Below are positions 61,253 to 64,000 of a stretch of 64,000 nt of DNA, piece after piece. The stretch is from positions 124,001-188,000 of the forward strand of contig JAIUOW010000002.1 of the NCBI GenBank assembly GCA_020161775.1. Reading direction: 5' to 3'. The notes below the pieces were generated by a model. That model worked only from the letters and a program-made list of their open reading frames with translations, was not told the origin of the DNA and did no database searches. This DNA comes from Pseudomonadota bacterium. GTDB lineage: Bacteria; Pseudomonadota; Gammaproteobacteria; Burkholderiales; Burkholderiaceae_C. The position numbers were made by a program, and so were the translations under genes. How positions within the stretch are numbered: position 1 is the stretch's first letter; every line of letters begins with the position of its first letter.

Positions 61253-61741
61253 ATGACCCCCCTCATCGGTGTCGTCATGGGGTCCAGTTCAGACTGGGAC
61301 ACCATGCAGCACGCAGTCCAGATTCTCCAGGAATTCGGTATCGCCCACGAGGCCCAGGTTGTTTCGGCCCATCGCATGCCGGACGACATGTTCGCCTATG
61401 CGCAGGCGGCGGCCAGCCGGGGGCTGAAGGCCATCATCGCGGGTGCCGGGGGCGCGGCCCACCTGCCGGGCATGCTGGCGGCCAAGACGCCGGTGCCCGT
61501 GCTGGGCGTACCGGTGGCCAGCAAGCACCTGCAGGGCGTGGATTCGCTGCACAGCATCGTCCAGATGCCCAAGGGCATCCCGGTGGCCACCTTTGCCATT
61601 GGCAACGCCGGGGCCGCCAACGCAGCGCTGTTTGCGGTGGCGCTGCTGGCCAATGAAGATGCGGCCCTGCGTGGCAAGCTGGAAGCGTTTCGCGCACAAC
61701 AGACCGAAGCAGCCCGCGCCATGACGCTGCCGCCCGCATGA
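61253..61741 (+). CDS. purE: N5-carboxyaminoimidazole ribonucleotide mutase
   Basis: The protein has 162 residues, the length of class I PurE. It begins [15 protein letters not shown] (phosphate-binding loop) and contains SAHRMPDDM with the catalytic His and [12 protein letters not shown]. It shifts the carboxyl group of N5-CAIR to carbon 4 to give CAIR. A TAGGAG ribosome site lies about 9 bases upstream and a TAAAAT box about 25 bases upstream. Its stop overlaps the purK start (ATGA). Confidence 0.97.
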   Translation: MTPLIGVVMGSSSDWDTMQHAVQILQEFGIAHEAQVVSAHRMPDDMFAYAQAAASRGLKAIIAGAGGAAHLPGMLAAKTPVPVLGVPVASKHLQGVDSLHSIVQMPKGIPVATFAIGNAGAANAALFAVALLANEDAALRGKLEAFRAQQTEAARAMTLPPA

Positions 61742-62982
61742 AAGACGTCAACATGAGCGCCGCCGGGCCGTCCCAAGGCGCGAGGGCCCCCTTGGGGGGC
61801 AGCGCAGTACACGAAGTGACAAGCGTGGGGGCCATTCTTCCTGGGGCGACCCTTGGTGTCATGGGCGGCGGCCAGCTGGGCCGCATGTTTGCCCATGCCG
61901 CGCAGCAGATGGGCTATTTCACCGCCGTGCTGGACGCCGACCCGACCAGCCCTGCCGGGCTGGTCAGCCACCACCATGTGCAAACCGGCTACGAAGACGC
62001 CGCAGGCCTGGCCGAGCTGGCCCGCCTGAGCGCGGCCGTGACCACCGAATTTGAAAACGTCCCGGCGCAGTCCCTGCGCGCGCTTGCCGCGACGCGGCCC
62101 GTGGCGCCTGGTGGCGATGCCGTGGCCGTGGCCCAGGACCGCGCGGCGGAAAAGGCCCATTTCACCCGCTGCGGCGTGGCCTGCGCGCCCTATGCCGTGA
62201 TCGAAACCGCGGCCCAGCTGGCGGCGGTGGGTGATGAGCTGCTGCCCGGCATCGTCAAGACCACGCGCATGGGCTACGACGGCAAGGGACAGATCCGCGT
62301 GAAGACGCGCGAAGAGCTGGCCGCTGCCTGGCAGCAGCTGCGGCAGGTGCCCTGCGTGCTTGAAAAAATGCTGCCGCTGGCGGCTGAAATCTCCGTCATC
62401 GTGGCGCGCGGGCGCGACGGCCAGATGGTGAACCTGCCACCCCAGCTGAATGTGCACCGCGACGGCATCCTGGCCGTGACCGAAGTGCATGCGCAGGCCA
62501 TGCCGGCGCAGCGCCAGGCCCTGGCCGTGGAATCGACCCGCTCCATCGCACAGGGCCTGGGTTATGTCGGCGTGCTGTGCGTGGAGTATTTCGTGCTGGC
62601 CGACGGCTCGCTGGTGGTCAACGAAATGGCCCCCCGCCCGCACAACAGCGGGCACTACAGCATGGACGCCTGCGATGTGTCGCAGTTCGAGCTGCAGGTG
62701 CGCGCCATGACCGGCTTGCCACTGGTGCAGCCGCGCCAGCACAGCGCGGCCATCATGCTCAACCTGCTGGGCGACCTGTGGTTCCGCCAGGGCGATCAGG
62801 CGCAGACGCCGCCCTGGGCCCAGGTGCTGGCCCTGCCAGGCACCCACCTGCACCTGTACGGCAAGGCCGAGGCACGGCGGGGCCGCAAGATGGGCCACCT
62901 GAACGTTACCGGCGCCGACGCGCAGGCCGTGCGTGCCACGGCGCTGCAGGCCGCGGCCTTGCTGGGCATCGAGGCCTTCTGA
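61738..62982 (+). CDS. purK: N5-carboxyaminoimidazole ribonucleotide synthase
   Basis: The protein has 414 residues, about 35 more than usual because of an N-terminal extension ([20 protein letters not shown]...) encoded by a palindromic repeat at 61753-61832. The catalytic part starts [17 protein letters not shown] and is a complete ATP-grasp enzyme with [12 protein letters not shown] and [17 protein letters not shown]. It carboxylates AIR with ATP and bicarbonate. It overlaps purE by four bases and the Sua5 gene by one, so the three are co-transcribed. Confidence 0.95.
   Translation: MKDVNMSAAGPSQGARAPLGGSAVHEVTSVGAILPGATLGVMGGGQLGRMFAHAAQQMGYFTAVLDADPTSPAGLVSHHHVQTGYEDAAGLAELARLSAAVTTEFENVPAQSLRALAATRPVAPGGDAVAVAQDRAAEKAHFTRCGVACAPYAVIETAAQLAAVGDELLPGIVKTTRMGYDGKGQIRVKTREELAAAWQQLRQVPCVLEKMLPLAAEISVIVARGRDGQMVNLPPQLNVHRDGILAVTEVHAQAMPAQRQALAVESTRSIAQGLGYVGVLCVEYFVLADGSLVVNEMAPRPHNSGHYSMDACDVSQFELQVRAMTGLPLVQPRQHSAAIMLNLLGDLWFRQGDQAQTPPWAQVLALPGTHLHLYGKAEARRGRKMGHLNVTGADAQAVRATALQAAALLGIEAF
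61753..61832. repeat. GC-rich palindromic repeat inside the purK N-terminus
   Basis: The stretch contains GGGCCC...CCCTTGGGGGGC and the linked motif CAGTACACGAAGTGACAAG, which together read like a common Comamonadaceae intergenic repeat. It is translated in frame as about 27 extra residues in PurK. An ATG at 61753 (five codons after the purE-coupled one) lies right at its edge. Confidence 0.65.
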
Positions 62983-63986
62983 TGATCCTCAACGGGCAGG
63001 ACACGGACGCCGTGGCCCAGGCTGCGGCAGTGCTGGCCGCGGGCGGGCTGGTGGCCTTCCCGACTGAAACGGTGTATGGCCTGGGGGCAGATGCGTCCAG
63101 CGACGCGGCGGTGGCCGGCATTTTTGCCGCCAAGGGCCGCCCCAGCGACCACCCCCTGATCGTGCACGTGGCGGGCGTGGCCGCCGTGTCCCACTTTGCG
63201 CGCGAGGTGCCTGCGTTTGCCCAGGCGCTGATGGACGCGTTCTGGCCCGGCCCGCTGACGCTGATCGTGCCGCGCCGCGCCGGTGTGGCCGCTGCATCCG
63301 CAGGCGGGCAGGACACCATTGGCCTGCGCTGCCCCTCCCATCCGGTGGCGTTGGCGCTGCTCAGGGCCTGCGCCGCCGCCACGCCCCCGGTGCACGGCCT
63401 GTCGGGCCCCAGTGCCAACCGGTTTGGCCGCGTGAGCCCGACCACCGCCGCCCATGTGCAGGCCGAGTTTGGCGACAGCCTGCTGGTGCTGGACGGTGGG
63501 CCCTGCGATGTGGGCATCGAGTCCACCATCATTGACTGCACCCGTGGGGTGCCCGTGCTGCTGCGTCCTGGCGCGATCACGCGCGACCAGGTGGCTGCGG
63601 CGTGCGGCCAGCCGGTGCGTTCACAGCAGGAGCTGGACGCTGCACTGCCCGCCGCGCCGCGCGCCTCCGGCACGCTGGAGGCGCATTACGCGCCCACGGC
63701 CCGCGTGCGGCTGATGGACGCCGCGGCGCTGCAGACCGCGCTGGACCTGCTCGGCGCCGATGGCACCGGGATCGCCGTCTGGTCACGCGTGCCCCTGCGG
63801 TCGTCTTCCGGGCGCATCGTGCGCCGGCGCATGCCCGATGACGCCGCCGCCGCCGCGCAGCAGCTGTTCGCGGTTTTGCGTGAATTCGACACGGCCGGGG
63901 TTTCACTGATCTGGGTTGAAACGCCCCCGGATACACCTGAATGGGAAGGTGTGCGTGACCGCCTGCAGCGCGCGGCCGCGGCTTGA
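62982..63986 (+). CDS. L-threonylcarbamoyladenylate synthase, long Sua5 form
   Basis: The protein has 334 residues. The N-terminal YrdC-like domain starts with AAVLAAGGLVAFPTETVYGLG and has the KGRPSDHPLIVHV and FWPGPLTLIVPR motifs that bind threonine, bicarbonate and ATP. A C-terminal Sua5 domain (from about residue 215, ARVRLMDAAALQTAL) makes it the long type rather than TsaC. It makes threonylcarbamoyl-AMP for the t6A modification of tRNAs reading ANN codons. The start overlaps the purK stop (TGATG). No other t6A gene is in the window. Confidence 0.93.
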   Translation: MILNGQDTDAVAQAAAVLAAGGLVAFPTETVYGLGADASSDAAVAGIFAAKGRPSDHPLIVHVAGVAAVSHFAREVPAFAQALMDAFWPGPLTLIVPRRAGVAAASAGGQDTIGLRCPSHPVALALLRACAAATPPVHGLSGPSANRFGRVSPTTAAHVQAEFGDSLLVLDGGPCDVGIESTIIDCTRGVPVLLRPGAITRDQVAAACGQPVRSQQELDAALPAAPRASGTLEAHYAPTARVRLMDAAALQTALDLLGADGTGIAVWSRVPLRSSSGRIVRRRMPDDAAAAAQQLFAVLREFDTAGVSLIWVETPPDTPEWEGVRDRLQRAAAA

Positions 63987-64000
63987 CCAACCCACTCGTT

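Overview
The window is a chromosomal segment of a high-GC Gram-negative bacterium, most likely a betaproteobacterium of the Burkholderiales, family Comamonadaceae or a close relative. The reasons are the gene orders (yajC-secD-secF next to a DUF1631 gene; lysM-dprA-smg divergent from def-lipoprotein-fmt), a fused IorAB-type ketoacid oxidoreductase, and several GC-rich palindromic repeats of the kind common in that family. I see no rRNA, tRNA, CRISPR array, insertion sequence or prophage. The genome assignment is inference; the genes are read directly.

Layout. 1-3.6 kb: two pseudopilin-like proteins flanking a response regulator/histidine kinase pair, after the tail of an unidentified gene. 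3.7-10.7 kb (minus): an eight-gene, mostly overlapping operon (FAD amine-oxidase-like protein, DUF1365, cyclopropane-fatty-acid synthase family, chalcone-isomerase-like, MFS, DUF3833 lipoprotein, SDR, NTF2-like). Divergent to it at 11.1-12.8 kb lie a DUF2256 mini-protein and an iron-sulfur (6-4)-type photolyase. This set resembles the light/singlet-oxygen-induced lipid and DNA repair genes known from sigmaE-ChrR and LitR/CarH regulons, although no such regulator lies in the window. 12.9-14.3 kb: ferritin-like di-iron protein and heptose-1-P adenylyltransferase. 14.3-20.0 kb (minus): a tripartite RND efflux operon. 20.4-27.4 kb: divergent glnE and yhdP, then a nitrilase-family amidase and a FixL/FixJ-like two-component pair to 30.9 kb.

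31-35.4 kb: a long palindromic element, a tiny membrane protein whose start codon overlaps that of mltA on the other strand, mltA, an MliC-like lipoprotein and phoX. 35.4-39.6 kb: Lrp-type regulator divergent from the indolepyruvate oxidoreductase fusion. 39.7-45.6 kb: yajC-secD-secF-DUF1631. 45.7-49.9 kb (minus): a lipoprotein carrying a 6-bp microsatellite, smg, dprA and a LysM protein. 50.0-53.1 kb: def, BamE-like lipoprotein, fmt, azlC, azlD. 53.2-64.0 kb: central metabolism (pgk, pyk, fba, purC, purE, purK) with a fatty acid desaturase, a PhoD-like phosphatase, a YbbN-type thioredoxin and a Sua5/TsaC protein.

Most of the window is ordinary housekeeping sequence. The least explained features are the two long inverted-repeat elements (about 20.1-20.3 kb and 30.9-31.3 kb), repeat-derived N-termini in PurK and in the BamE-like lipoprotein, the overlapping divergent start codons at 31,482-31,485, the hexanucleotide microsatellite in a surface lipoprotein, and the photo-oxidative-stress-like cluster with its 446-base divergent control region.
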